From Roridomyces roridus (lineage: Eukaryota; Basidiomycota; Agaricomycetes; Agaricales; Mycenaceae), in the NCBI GenBank assembly GCA_029378245.1, contig JARKIF010000001.1, positions 868,001 through 932,000 on the forward strand: a stretch of DNA of 64,000 nucleotides, written 5' to 3'. A program made the position numbers and the translations under genes. Shown here piece after piece: positions 48,618 through 60,379 of the stretch (positions are counted from its first letter, which is position 1; every line of letters starts with the position of its first letter). The notes beneath the pieces are model-generated. The model saw only the letters and a program-made list of their open reading frames with translations. It was not told where the DNA came from and made no database searches.

Positions 48618-49233
48618 GGCTTAGACAATACGAATTCATCGAGGAGGTTTATAATGGCAATTTTGGCACTGGGTGTGATGTCAGCGGTCCGACGGCGAGA
48701 AATGTGAATTTTGCTTACAGGTTCGGCCTAATCTATTGGCCATTTCAAGTTTAGGAGATCTTCGGGAAACAGACGCGTCATGGCGCCGGGCTCGTTCGAT
48801 TGCGGTAAAAAAGAAGTAAAACAGCCGGAGAAAGTCGCTTGTAGAACGGAGCACATCCTCGAAGATGAATCCAGTTGAAGCGAGACCATCGACGCGTCCA
48901 CTGGGTAGGTCGGAGCAGAAGACAAGAGTGACGTAAGCATGGTTGTGAACTGCCGTTTGTCAGCCTTTGTACGCTTGTTGTACGCCGTTTAACCGTTGAT
49001 CCGAAAGACAATTCAATCCTCGTCAACATTCCGCGGCACGGCACGGACACGGACAGCATGGTGTTGCAGGCCTCAAATTGGCCTCAAAGCAAGACCATTT
49101 TCTATTAAATATGCATGATGCCAAGAAACTGAACTCTAGTCTCTAGCAGGCTGTCATAGACCTCGGGGGCTCAAATGTCGCCCTGGTATCGCGTCAAATT
49201 GTCGAACCAGGAAAAAAGACGAGTACATACCAG
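48618..49233. other. intergenic, upstream of the ABC transporter
   Basis: This contains the transporter promoter. I recognise no gene. Confidence 0.4.
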
Positions 49234-50308
49234 TTAGATGTCATTTTGCAACTCCGCCCAAGGAGGAAGCTCAAAAAAGGTCGGGAGCAACTCCCACATC
49301 TTCTTCCGCCCTTCACTCATTTTCTGTGCTCCATCCTCGGTGCAGGCATCGCAAAGCCCGAGATGAACCATATAATTAGCGACAGAAGAAAGCGCTAGCA
49401 TGGTGTCCATCTTGAGCTGAGTATGTAAACGGGCCATTCTCTTGAGCGTACACGCAGCAGGCTGCGTGCATTCGGGACAGCCGTCGTATTGCGCGATCCA
49501 GCCGAAGGTATGTTCTTCTTGCCATTGGCTCTGCGCTATTTTTTTGCCGGTGAGAGCGCACAGACGCTGATCCTCAACCGCAAGCGTCGCGAGAGTTCCA
49601 TCTCGACGTGTAATGCCATCGAATAGTTGAGCCTAATTCATGAAATTAGTGTCAGGAAGTCGGGAATCAGGAGAGGGACAACAAACCTGCTGGCAGTTCT
49701 GTAGCACTCGTAGGTATGCGCACGGAAGCAGGGTGCGGAGGTTGTTTTCCTTCACCAAAGCCAAGATGTCGATGCAGTATCCCGAATAGGCTTTTATCCA
49801 GATTGGAGTATACTTGCCTTCCGGGAACAATCCGTCGTACCCCTCGAGGGTTTGGGGAAGATCCTGCGAGAGACGTTCTACCATCGCCTGCAAAATGTCC
49901 TTGAAGTCGTATTTCCTGCCCAAACGGATGTGGCTAGCAACCACGGACAAAGTAAGAGGCTTCTGGCTGAAAAACCACCTAGAATTAGTCAATACGGGGA
50001 CTTAGCAGATAGGATGGCACGACGCACGGATCGTAAAGTGTTTTCAAGACGCACTCCACGTCTTCCGGCGAGTCCCCCAACAGCTCAATGACCGGACATT
50101 CCTCCACTTTCGGCTCGTCCGGGGGCTGGGGAAGTCCTTGCAGATCTCTGAAGAAAGCTGAGTGCTGCGAGAGAACACTCCAGTGCACGCGAAACTGCGT
50201 GCCGCTGGCTTGAAGAACAACACTTCCGTCGCAATGCCAGACTTCGGACGAGCGGGTTATCTCTTGTTCATTAGGGCGTTGTCGTTTGGCAGGAGGTGAT
50301 TCCGACAT
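49234..50308 (-). CDS. BTB/POZ domain protein (copy 1)
   Basis: Exons 50308-50028, 49978-49687 and 49632-49234 (introns 49 and 54 nt) encode 323 residues. A basic, Pro-containing start (PPAKRQRP) is followed by the BTB core: SSEVWHCDGSVVLQASGTQF, FRVHWSVLSQHSAFFRDL and PVIELLGDSPEDVECVLKTL, then a BACK-like helical part (ASHIRLGRKYDFKDILQAM). Near the C-terminus paired cysteines (CPECTQPAAC, LCDACTED) suggest a metal site. The ending, MWELLPTFFELPPWAELQNDI, is shared with the other copies. BTB proteins commonly dimerise or bind Cul3. It starts only 67 bp from copy 2, head to head. Confidence 0.85.
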
Positions 50309-50375
50309 GGGCAGAGGAAGAAAGTGGCATCAAATTCCTCAAACAAAGACAAAGCCACTCGTCTTGTCTCCTCCC
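50309..50375. promoter_or_regulatory. 67-bp shared promoter between two BTB genes
   Basis: The start codons of BTB copies 1 (-) and 2 (+) are separated by only these bases, so both transcripts must start here or overlap. The sequence is purine-rich on one side; I see no TATA box. Confidence 0.5.
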
Positions 50376-52211
50376 ATGTCCGAGCTATCTCCACCGTTAC
50401 CGTCGGACGATCAACAGGTCATACGCTCGTCGGAGCTCTGGCATCGCGACGGGAGTGTAGTCCTACAGGCTGGCCGGACGCAGTTTCGCGTCCACTGGAG
50501 CGTCCTCTCGCTGGATTCCTCGTTCTTCCGGGATATCGAAGCATTGCCTCACATCAGGAAAACTGGGGGATGCTGCATAGCACTGGAGAGTGCTGCATAG
50601 TGCCATAGTGCCCATAGATACATCCCCACTATGCAGCACTATGCAGCACTATGCAGTGACTGCTCGCCGACGCTTAGCTTGGGCAGTTCTAAAATTGAAT
50701 ACACCGCTGAGGACGCAATTGGGACGCAAATATAACGGACAGGTAGAGCAAAAAAATTGTTGTGAATTCAGTAGCTAATACATCCACGAGGATCTACTAC
50801 ACAGCGCGTAACACCACCGACTCGAACAACAGAAGAACAAAGTTGATATGGAGGCCGCCGGCGATACTGCCACACAAGATACGTGCATCGCAACGTTGAA
50901 CGCCCCAAACGAAAACGAGGACTCTTCGCCGTACTTTGAGCTTAAACACACTGATTCAGAGTCACTGGATGCTCGCGAATGGAGGATGGATGAACGCTTA
51001 CCTGCGGGCAACTGCAAGAGGCTGCGTCGGGTTGGAGGCGAACTTGAGCAATGAGGGCTTGAGGAACCGCGGCGACGATGAAGTTGGGAGGAGAGGTTGG
51101 ACGGGGGCGTGTCAAGAGTCAAGACCGCGTTGCCGACGCCCCGTTTAAATGGATGCCAGCTTTGTTGCCGCCGTGTCAAACAGGTTCCCTTCAGAAAATA
51201 GACAAGTAAGTTAAGCGATAGAGATCCCAAAGCATTCCATAGTAGCCATAGTACTGCATAGTACTATGGGCACTATGGCACTAGCGCCGAGCTATGGCTC
51301 GGCTAGTGTTTTCCTGATGCAACCTCCGGATGAAATCAAAGTCGACGGCTGCCATCTAATTGTCCTGGCAGACGACACGGCTGGCGACTTGGAAATAGTT
51401 CTGAAAGCGCTGTACAATCCGTGCGTCGTTTCTTGCATGCGCACAGGACACAAATTGACCGCTTCAGGTTGTTCTCCTCCGAGAAACCTCTTCCTCTCTC
51501 CGTCGTCGCAAGTCACATGCGAATCAGCCGAAAGTACGACTTCAGGGAGATCTTGCAGACAATGGTGGATCGTCTCTCATACGAAAATCCCAAATCTCTG
51601 GCCGCTTATGCTCTCTTGATTGAGAACAATCGGTACAGGGCCGCCTGGATACAGTCGTACAAGGGTTTTCACTTTGATCTCCTCACTCTGGTGAAGGAAA
51701 CCAATATGTATGCGGTGCTGCCCTGTGCATATTATCGAGTCATCATCTTTCATTCCCAGGTCTATTATCTCTCGATTCTATTGTCGACTGATGATGAACA
51801 CCTTCCTGTAGAGCGAACTATTCGACGGTGTCGAGCGTGCAGACGGCACTCGGGCGATGCTCTCCCCGAGCGACCAGCGATTGTGTAACTTGGCACGCAC
51901 GCAGATCATCCAATGCCAATGGGAACTGGGGAACACGTTCGGTTGGGTCCGAAGCAGGCCTCCCCAGTGCATCGATCCTGTTCCGTGTTCGCAGCGCAAG
52001 TTGGCGTTTTTTCAAGGTAATGTATGGACTAATGCCGCATTTGCGACAGTACAGCGCGGGATGGAGGTCGTTGGAATGTGTCCTCCTTGCAAGGAGGATG
52101 CCAGGGTGCAGATGGAAGCTGGGCGGCAGAAGATGTGGGAATCTCTGCCATCTTTCTTTGGGCTTCCTCCGTGGGCACTGGGCAGACTTGACGAACGATG
52201 TTTGAATCGTC
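50376..52211 (+). pseudogene. BTB/POZ domain copy 2, interrupted by a TIR element
   Basis: The N-terminal BTB part (SSELWHRDGSVVLQAGRTQF ... SSFFRDIEALPH) runs into a 768-bp element at 50552. After 51319 it continues as PPDEIKVDGCHLIVL, then by intron to LFSSEKPLPLSVVASHMRIS and, after a second intron, to the cysteine-containing C-terminus. Near 52175 a 7-bp direct duplication (GGGCACT/GGGCAGA type) shifts the frame just before the family ending (PPWADLTNDV, readable in another frame), so translation would run on to 52336. Two independent lesions make it a pseudogene. It is closest to copy 4. Confidence 0.87.
50552..51319. mobile_element. TIR element with CATCAGGAAA ends, 768 bp, in a BTB copy
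   Basis: The left end reads CATCAGGAAAAC and the right end is its exact complement. Comparison with BTB copy 4 (GCCTCAACCTCCGG) shows CA on both sides of the insertion, a 2-bp duplication. Subterminal regions carry multiple GCATAGT/ACTATGC and CATAGTGCCCATAG units in both orientations. The interior contains an open frame on the minus strand (50775-51230) that I do not recognise. The termini and duplication length match the element at 33638-34721, so they belong to one family. Confidence 0.82.
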
Positions 52212-52396
52212 TATCGGCCAGCACCACGCATTTTATTTATTTCTGTCACACCCTATCGCTGCGCCTCGTTTGCAACATGTCATGCGTAGCTGTATCTCGC
52301 ATTCGAATTCTTTGCGTGTCGCCAAGACGAAATTGATTTTTGCCTTTTTGGGCACACATTCTTGGAGGCTGTGTTTCCTCTTTGTCTCTAACCGCC

Positions 52397-53493
52397 ATGT
52401 CGGATCCTGCTTCGCCCCCTGCTAAACGCCCACGTCCGGATGATCAAGAGATAGTGCGCTCGTCGGAGATATGGCACCGCGACGGTAGCCTCGTCCTGCA
52501 AGCCGAGGGGAAGCAGTTTCGTGTCCACTGGGGCGTCCTTTCCGTCCATTCGGCCTTCTTCCGAGACATGGAAGGGATCCCTCAGCCTCCCGACGAGCCG
52601 AAAATCGAAGGGTGTCCGGTTATCGAATTGTCCGACTCGGCGCAGGACTTGGAAGTTGTACTCAAGTCGCTGTATAATCCGTTGGTATTCCTTGTCTGCC
52701 GAAATGCATCTAATCGTTTACCATCCTAGATTGTTTTTTACCCAAAAAGCGCTCCCTCTTTCCGACATTGCGGCCCACATCAGGTTGGGTCGCAAGTACG
52801 ATCTCAAGGACTTGCTGCCGACTATGATCGAGCGTCTCGTGCATGAGAATCCTCGGACGCTGGAGGCGCACAATATGCTGAAGAACCCACACACAGGGAA
52901 GTACGCGCCGACCCACATTCAGCCATACAAGGCGATGTGGATAGACATCCTGACCTTGGCGAGGGAGAACAATATCTTCTCGGTGCTTCCCTGTGCGTAT
53001 ATGCGAGTAGTCATGTGCCATAGCCAGGTAAGTTGTATCTTATTCCATGTATGCTAAGTACTCGACTGAAGTTATGAAACATCAGACCGTGCTGTTTGAC
53101 GGTGTCGACCGTCCGGACGGAACTCGCGCGACACTTTCACCGAGCGACCAACGCCTCTGCACCCTCGCTCGTCTAGAAATCTCCAAAGCCCAATGGAATG
53201 TTGGAAATACCTTTGGATGGCTTGCGCGGCTTGCGCTAAATCCAAATCCAGGGGACTGCCTCTCCTACTCCGACTGTATGGGGAGAAAGGCGGGGTTCTT
53301 CCACGCACATGTGATCAAGGGTTCCCTTGCTCCGTTCGCCTCAATCCCGCATCTTATGGATTCTTTTCATCTCTGTGAGGTTTGCACGGCGGATGCGCGG
53401 TTGAAGATGACTGAGGGACAGCAGAAGATGTGGGATATGCTGCCATCGTTTTTTGGGTTGCCTTCTTGGGCGGATTTGAAGGATGATATATGA
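52397..53493 (+). CDS. BTB/POZ domain protein (copy 3), intact
   Basis: Exons 52397-52680, 52730-53027 and 53086-53493 (introns 49 and 58 nt) give 329 residues. The order matches copy 1: PPAKRPRP start, BTB core (SSEIWHRDGSLVLQAEGKQF, SVHSAFFRDMEGIPQPPDEP, ELSDSAQDLEVVLKSL), AAHIRLGRKYDLKDLL helices and a C-terminal Cys pair (LCEVCTADAR). It ends MWDMLPSFFGLPSWADLKDDI. No lesion is evident. Partner and target are unknown. Confidence 0.87.
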
Positions 53494-53866
53494 ATTCTTC
53501 TGTAACATTGATGCTGCGTCAGGCAGGCTCCGAATTAATTATCTGGTGTTTTATCGTGCGGAGTCGAGTTGAATCGGCGGAAAGGTACTCCAAAATTTGC
53601 AGCGGACACAGCTAGCCGGGAGCCCAATGCAGCATATAATACATCTGCCGGACGAACGATCCTGTTCGAGACAGCTACTTGGTGGAAAGTCGAAAATGTG
53701 AAACGGTCAATAGCACTTGTATGACTCGGATTCAACTTAACCTGAATCTTTGCGATTCCTCAGCTCCCCACGATACAAGAAGGAGAGATAAATAATGGAG
53801 CCTGCCTGACTCAGCTACGAGCGAGAGTGGATAAAATACATGGGGCTGACGGATACAAGAGACGAT
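53494..53866. other. convergent intergenic region
   Basis: This lies between the 3' ends of BTB copies 3 (+) and 4 (-). No other feature is seen. Confidence 0.4.
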
Positions 53867-54925
53867 TCAAACATCATTGTTCAAATCTGCCCACGGAGGA
53901 AGCCCAAAGAAAGACGGCAGGGATTCCCACATCTTCTTCCGCCCAGCTTCCATCTGCATCCTAGCATCCGCCCTGCATGGGGGGCATATTCTACTGAAGA
54001 GCCCCATCACGCGCGGCATTGTCTCGAACGCAGCGTTAGTCCATACATTACCTTGAAAAAACCCCGACTTGTTCTCCCGACACCGAATGGGATCGATGCA
54101 CTCGGGAACCTTGGTCCGGACTCAACCGAGCGTATTCCCACTTTCCCATTGGCTTTGGATGATATGTGCGCGTCCCAAAATGCACAACCGTTGGTCGTCG
54201 GGGGAGAGTGTCGCTCGAGTGCCGTTTGGACGCTCGACGCCGTCGAACAGTTCGCTCTAGGTGTCCATCAGGGATAGAACCATTTCATCGAGAGGCCACG
54301 GACCTGGGAATGGAAGAGAGTGATTCGATAACATGCGCAAGGCAACAAGACATGCATATTGGTTTCTTTCGCCAGAGTGAGGACATCGAAATGGAAACCC
54401 CTGTAGGACTGGATCCAGGTGGTCTTGTAGCGATTGTTCTCAATCAAGAGATCATACGCGGCCAAAGATTTTGGATTCTCGTATGAGAGACGATCCACCA
54501 TTGTCTGCAAGATCTCCGCAAAGTCGTATTTCCGGCTAATGCGTATGTGACTTGCAATGACGGAGAGAGGAAGGAGCCTCTCGGAGGAAAATAAGCTGAC
54601 GTCTCGGTCAATCTATGGCCTCCTCTGTGCATACCGAAAGAAACACGCACGGATTGTACAGCGCTTTGAGAAGTATTTCCACGTCGGCGGCCGAGTCGTC
54701 CGGCAGGACAATGAGATAGCAGCCATCGACTTTGATTTCATCCGGAGGTTGAGGCAGCGCTTCAATGCCGCGAAAGAAGGAGGAATTCAACGAGAGGACG
54801 CTCCAGTGGACGCGAAATTGCGTTCCGCCAGCCTGTAGGACCACGCTCCCGTCGCGATGCCAGAGCTCCGAAGAGCGGTGGATATCTTGATCGTCTGAAG
54901 GTGGCGGGGGAAGTGGGTCCGACAT
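53867..54925 (-). pseudogene. BTB/POZ domain copy 4 with a nonsense codon
   Basis: The gene can be read in three exons as in its paralogues: SSELWHRDGSVVLQAGGTQF, then LFSSERLLPLSVIASHIRIS, then ELFDGVERPNGTRATLSPDD to PPWADLNNDV. A single TGA (54122-54124) replaces the TGG Trp found in copy 2 (NTFGWVRSR versus NTLG-stop-VRTK), removing the last ~85 residues including the Cys-rich end. All else is open. It may be a recent pseudogene or a shortened protein with an intact BTB domain. Confidence 0.8.
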
Positions 54926-55757
54926 GGCAAGACAAGAAGATACTCAAGACGCTTTGTCTGGTTTCAGACACGGTCATGTGCCAGTGCTTCGCGTCGCGGC
55001 ATTCGGAACAAGGCGGCAAATCAATGTCAGCACCATCAAAGTTATCATCAATTTCACTTGTCCAGCACCACATCGTCGGTATGCCTGGGTGATCCATACC
55101 CGACCTCCAACCAGCCTTTCCCGTCGGGACGCCCACCCTTCATTTGCTCTGGCTCATGCCCTTGCCAGCAGCTTTCTATGCGAGACATTGAAACAACATC
55201 CTCTCGTACACTACACAGGTCGTTGCGCAGCAGTCAGATACGCGCTGACAGTGATCCGGGTACTTCATTCAGACGCCGCCGCGAAACATGAGCGCCCATC
55301 ACGATGCGGCCTGGCCCCCCGGATTGGCCGATGCTTTGTTGGATTATCCGTTCACTCTCCGCTGCGCCCGCATTGCTGCCTCTATCAATTCACCGATCTT
55401 TGCGGCATCCAAGGGTTGCCGTACGTCCAACACATCGCCAAGATATGTCAGTGACCATGTCACCGCAGACGACTGCAGTCGCCCACTTGGAGCCCACCTG
55501 CTCTCTCGCTCAGATCTCTATGTAATGGCTCTCCCATTCTCCGGAACAGGGCTATTTCCCCTAAAACAACGTTCAAAACGCCGCCGGGTTTCAAATCGTG
55601 TAGGCCGCCGGGCGGTGCACACCGCCCACGGGTATTCATTGTCAAATGCCAGGGCAATGGCAACCTGCATTCAGTCTAGTCCCATTTGTTTCTGTCTTTT
55701 CAAGCCGAGACTAAACGCGATCCTTCTCACACCCGCCCACTTTCTTCTCTGCTGCGA
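54926..55757. other. divergent intergenic region
   Basis: This 0.8-kb gap lies between BTB copy 4 (-) and the GH79 gene (+) and presumably contains both promoters. An unassigned open frame (55288 onward, +) overlaps the GH79 start in another frame and has no recognisable domain. Confidence 0.4.
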
Positions 55758-58398
55758 ATGCGGCCCTCCCATTTTTTCTTCTTCACTGTCCTTCAATTGG
55801 GCGCGTCTGTCGCACGGGCGTCTGTTACTGTCTATGGCCAGCAACGCTTCGGGGACCAGCTGAAAAGCCTTGTGAGCTCAACCACTAGCTCGGCGGCAGC
55901 TGCGTCGTATACTGGGTCCGCCGCATATAACCCGACCGTCTTGAATGCCCCACCCGTGCCGAACCCTCCGCCCCCGACAAAATTCTTCCAGCAGCTGAGC
56001 AGCGCGCCGGTGCCAGGCCTTTCAATACCGCAATCGGGTAACTTTTATGGGTTGTCGGTGGAGTTTTCCGTGGCGAATCAAGTTTGTGAGTGGATCGGTG
56101 TTGAAAGCTTATTTATTTGCTGACGTGGATTTTCAGTGGGCCGGAACAGGTTTGGTTTGCCATCCGAAGAGAATCAAGCTGATCAATATGTACAGCACTC
56201 GCCTGGCCGTCCCGTTTTTGAATTCTTTGGCCAATTTGCAAGCGCGGGGTGGGTCGGTGCGCGTTCGAGTCGGAGGAAACACGCAGGACTACGCGACTAT
56301 GGTCCCGAGTTTACCTAATGGGACGATGTTTCTGAAGGAGACACTGGACCCCGCGGTTTCGGTGCGTAATGTGTTGCATGTTGTGGAAAGAAACGATTTA
56401 CCGAGTATACAGACCACGACGCCCCCCGTGCTGTTTACCCCCGATTTTCTGTACATGCTGGCGAATATTTCGGCTTTGGTCAATGTTGAATGGTATCTCG
56501 GTGGGCAGCATTCACGCATGTCGAGGGTGCCCGTTTGATATGTTCTTGACCTAGGCATTCCCCTGAACGACACATCCAATTTGCGACTGCAAATCGCGGA
56601 GGCCGCTGAATCGATCCTCGGCGACAAGCTTATTGGCTTTCAAGTAGGCAACGAGCCTGATGAGTATGCTGAGTACGTACCTCGAACCTCATTCCGGTCT
56701 GCGCCCTCAAGTTGTACAGGCATGGACACCGCCCACTGACCTACGGCCCCGCCGACTATTCAGCGGATTTCGGGACCGTGGACGCTGCGCTCCGTGCCGA
56801 TCCCAATGTCCCAGTCGTCAACAAGAAGCTCATCGGTCCTAGTCTTTCGGGTATGTTTCCTCTCGATCTTGACCTGCCTACACCCTCATTAACGATGAAA
56901 CCCAAGGGCGATGGCAGCCGCAGGAGGTGTGGGATGTCAACTTTATCCCCGACCACTTGCCAAGTCTAGCTGCGCTCTCCATGCAATTGTTCGTTAGGGT
57001 CCAGTTAGTAGTACTGGGTCGCTCTTAGACTGACTGGTTGTGTGTTTTTGCCAGCTATCCGGAGAACAACTGTGTGGCTCAGACGAACGGGTCGAATGCC
57101 CCTGGCGCTGTCAACCCACAGGATGTATTCCCGACATACCTTAACCATACGTCCGGCCAGGCCATCGCTGCCAAATATCTCAACAGGCGAGTGATGACGA
57201 CATTCTCGTCAACTTGAAACTGACCTTGCTTCAAAGCACCGTGCTCGCTCAAACTTTCAATCTGCCCTTCATAATGTTAGAGACGAACTCGGCGTCATGT
57301 GGTGGGTTCGTTGGTGTGAGCAACTCGTTCGGGAGTGCGCTCTGGGCGTTGGACTATGGCCTCCAGCTGGCTTACAGTAATTTTTCAAACGCGTTTCTCC
57401 ACATTGGTGGGCAGGGGGAGTATTATAATGTGCGTGCACCTACCAACCTTTTTCTGACCCATTAATTCTGACGTACGTTTCGATAGCCACTTACGCGTAA
57501 GCTTGCATTTTCGTTCCTGAGCGGCGGGATTGATCGATTTATTCAGCTCCCCCGGGGAATCAGACCAGTTTCCGCGAATGGACCGTCGGCCCCGTCTTTT
57601 ACTCTATCATGGGCGTCGCCGAGACGTTCGGCAACTCGAACAAATCGCGCATCATCGACCTACAGATGAACGGCAATAACGAGTTCACGCCTGGATACGC
57701 TGTTTACGATGGAGACGTTTTGGCGAGGCTTGCGTTGTTCAATTATGTTACCGATCCGAGCGGGGCGAGCGAGATTACTGTTTCGTTTGCCATCGGCGGT
57801 GGGGCTACAGGGCAAGCGAACGGGACTCCTGCGCAGGTGAAAGTCAAGTGAGTGTGCTTGGATCCGGCATCTGTTAACGTTGGGCGCTAACGGTGCGTAG
57901 ATATCTGCTGGCTCCGTCAGTATCTTCCTTGAATAATATAACATGGGCTGGCCAGGTGAGTATACAATCGGCGTTCATCATCCGAGCTCACCAGATTCAC
58001 AGACATTCGGACCCTCCCTCTCTTCAGACGGACGACCCACGGGCAACGAGACAATTCAAACCGTGACCTGCAACACGAACAACACATGCGACGTGACGAT
58101 TCCCGCCCCGGGCTTCGCGCTCGTCTTCCTAACCGACATTCCTGGGGATTCAGAATCGTTCGATGCGGTGGAGACGTTCTCGACGACGACGCTCCGTTCC
58201 AAGACACAGACACAGAGCACGGCGACAGTGGTCGTGAACCCGTCTGTGTTGGCCACAGCCAATGGACAGCCCGGGACGAATTTCGTGGACGCGAGTACGA
58301 GTAAGGGGAAAGCAAAGACCGCTGCAGCGGTACAATTTTTGCCGCATCTTACGGTTGCCATTTGTGTAGCTCTGGGGGTGGTTTCGATGATGTGGTGA
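55758..58398 (+). CDS. GH79 family glucuronidase, probably cell-surface anchored
   Basis: About ten short introns are needed, including one (56086-56136) before a 13-nt exon 56137-56149 that restores ANQVLGRNSTRLAVPFLN. The protein starts with a signal peptide (MRPSHFFFFTVLQLGASVARA). GH79 landmarks are VRVRVGGNTQDYA, FTPDFLYMLANIS, GFQVGNEPDEYA (acid/base Glu in NEP), PFIMLETNSASCGGF (nucleophile Glu) and SNSFGSALWALDYGLQ. The C-terminal beta domain (GGGATGQANGTPAQVKVKYLL ... APGFALVFLT) is present. A Ser/Thr-rich linker then leads to a hydrophobic end (LTVAICVALGVVSMMW), suggesting a GPI anchor. Related fungal enzymes remove (4-O-methyl-)glucuronic acid from plant proteoglycans or glycans. 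I found no broken frame. Confidence 0.9.
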
Positions 58399-59067
58399 AT
58401 AAAGGTTCAGTCGTATGTATTGGTGTCGGACCTGACTAAATTATAATGTGCTACGATAGGTAGTCTTGTAATACTAGATCCTTCTAGATAATACGGTGTT
58501 CGACTTGCGTCACAATATTATTCGTGAAACCAGAACGGGAGGGTCGAGCCAAGCTATCATCCAGTGGAAATATAATTCTTTCAGCCACGGGGAAAATTCA
58601 AGGATGAGCGCTAAAGAATACCAACCAGTTGAAGAAGATCAAACATTTGCAGTTGAACTAAATGTACGTGATCTTGGTTGAAAACAATCATTAAAGCCGT
58701 TGCGAGTACCTCTTGGATAAACACTCAGCCTTCTTCTCGAAAATATATGCTACCTGAATGAACAACTTTGGCAACAGGACGCGGGCCGGTGGGAAGTTGA
58801 ACATACCCCGCGTGCCATGCCTTCCACAGAGCGAGTCATCTAATCAATCTGACCTTTTTTCAAGCACGGGAAGGCCGGTCGAGAGAAAACCGAGAGCAAT
58901 TGAAGCTGGGCGCATTGAACTTCAAGAGCATATTGTATCATTTTACTCGCACAAACGTACATGTATCTCGGCGGCCAACGTCACCCCATTGCGCTCCGTT
59001 GTCCCTCGCTTGATGGTAGGCCGACACTCTGGCCCGGGTGCTCGTTGAACTCGGGGACGAGAGACTA
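58399..59067. other. intergenic, no recognisable gene
   Basis: This is the 3' flank of the GH79 gene. Short open frames are present but none is convincing. Confidence 0.4.
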
Positions 59068-59987
59068 ATTTCAAACCCCACCGATTTGAATATCCATCCC
59101 TGCGTCCAAAAGTTCCCGGAACAAAGCCATATGATCCTCCGAAACACCCGAACCGGATGGGCCCGGGGTGACAGTAAGCCGCACGGTTCTCATCGTGTTA
59201 CGACGGACGGACAAGGGAGACGCTAGGATGTTCAAGAGATCGGCGAGAGTGGATTGACTTGGCACAAAGACAACATGATAGATCTAAAGCCCCAACACTC
59301 GGAAGCACAAGACTAAAATATGTTTTTGCATTATCTGAGGGGTGCCAGCGATGTCGGCATGCTCATGCTTTCAATGGTTTTAGTCCACTGGGTTTTCCAT
59401 AAGCCACTGTGCATTTAATTTACACACAAATACATGTTTGGTGTTGATGCCCACGAATGTGCTGTTCTTGATTCACCTTGGATTCACCCAACATGTTTTC
59501 ACGCGCCCTTTTCCGTCCATCGCAAAAGGACGATGACCTGAACCCTGCATATCGAGAAAAAAACACGTCAATTCATTCGGTTTTACCCGGATATGACTTG
59601 AAGACCATGCAAGGTCCATGGCACGATGCTTTGGGAGAAGCCGAGGGCTCGGAACAATGCCATCACAAGGGCGAAGGTCGGCAGATGAATGATATCGCGA
59701 CGGGATCACGACATTAACAATGGGTAAAGCCCGAATCGGTTTATTCGACGAAGAATAGATCTGGTGAGGGGTAGGCACCCCTCGACCAGATTCATAGTTT
59801 AGTCGAGTGTTTGAGACTTGTTTAGGTCCCGACAGGTGCCTCGGCATGGCGGCAAACAGCTTCAAAATATTCCGAAAACTTATTTTAGCGTTATGGAAAG
59901 TCTCTCGAGCTTTTTGAGCACATCTTCCTGCCGCTCGATTTCCAGGGAAACTCGTTCGATCTGGGCCTCGATTTCTTCGTTGGGCAT
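59068..59987 (-). pseudogene. family A F-box-like remnant, ends only
   Basis: The ATG at 59987 opens MPNEEIEAQIERVSLEIERQ and the coiled coil, which ends at a stop about 35 codons later. At 59071-59265 the family C-terminus is recognisable (LADLLNILASPLSVRRNTMRTVRLTV, then MALFRELLDAGMDIQIGGV). Everything between, including the F-box, has been replaced by roughly 600 bp of unrelated sequence. It is the downstream-most member of a tandem minus-strand trio. Confidence 0.75.
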
Positions 59988-60379
59988 TTACTGGGACGTC
60001 AAACTGAGACCAGATGAGTTTTCCAGAGAGAGCAGATAGCTGCGATTCGAGCATTACCAACGGTAGAGCTTTACGAAGGGGATAAATCGATGGTAAGAAG
60101 CACGCCGATTTTGATCGCGATGACGCACAGGTTCTCTCCCTTTGCCGGACGCATGCATACAGGCACCCCGGTTGCAGAGCTCTTTATGCAACTTACAAGT
60201 TACGGAGTACTGTTTCCTTCTATCTACCGACTGCTTGAGAGACAGAAGATTGAGAGGAGCAAACTGATCAATATTGAGCTTGAAGAACAGACACTCATAA
60301 GTAAGTAAAACCACACTCGTACAATAGCCTCCATGTATTCCAGCCGTCGACCAACATCATCACACCCTCCCGCTGTCCC
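59988..60379. other. upstream region of the A remnant
   Basis: Sequence around 60050-60130 resembles the regions upstream of the A copies at 61703 and 63537 (GGTAGAGCTTTACGAAGGGGAT-like blocks), showing that the tandem duplication included the promoter. Confidence 0.45.
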
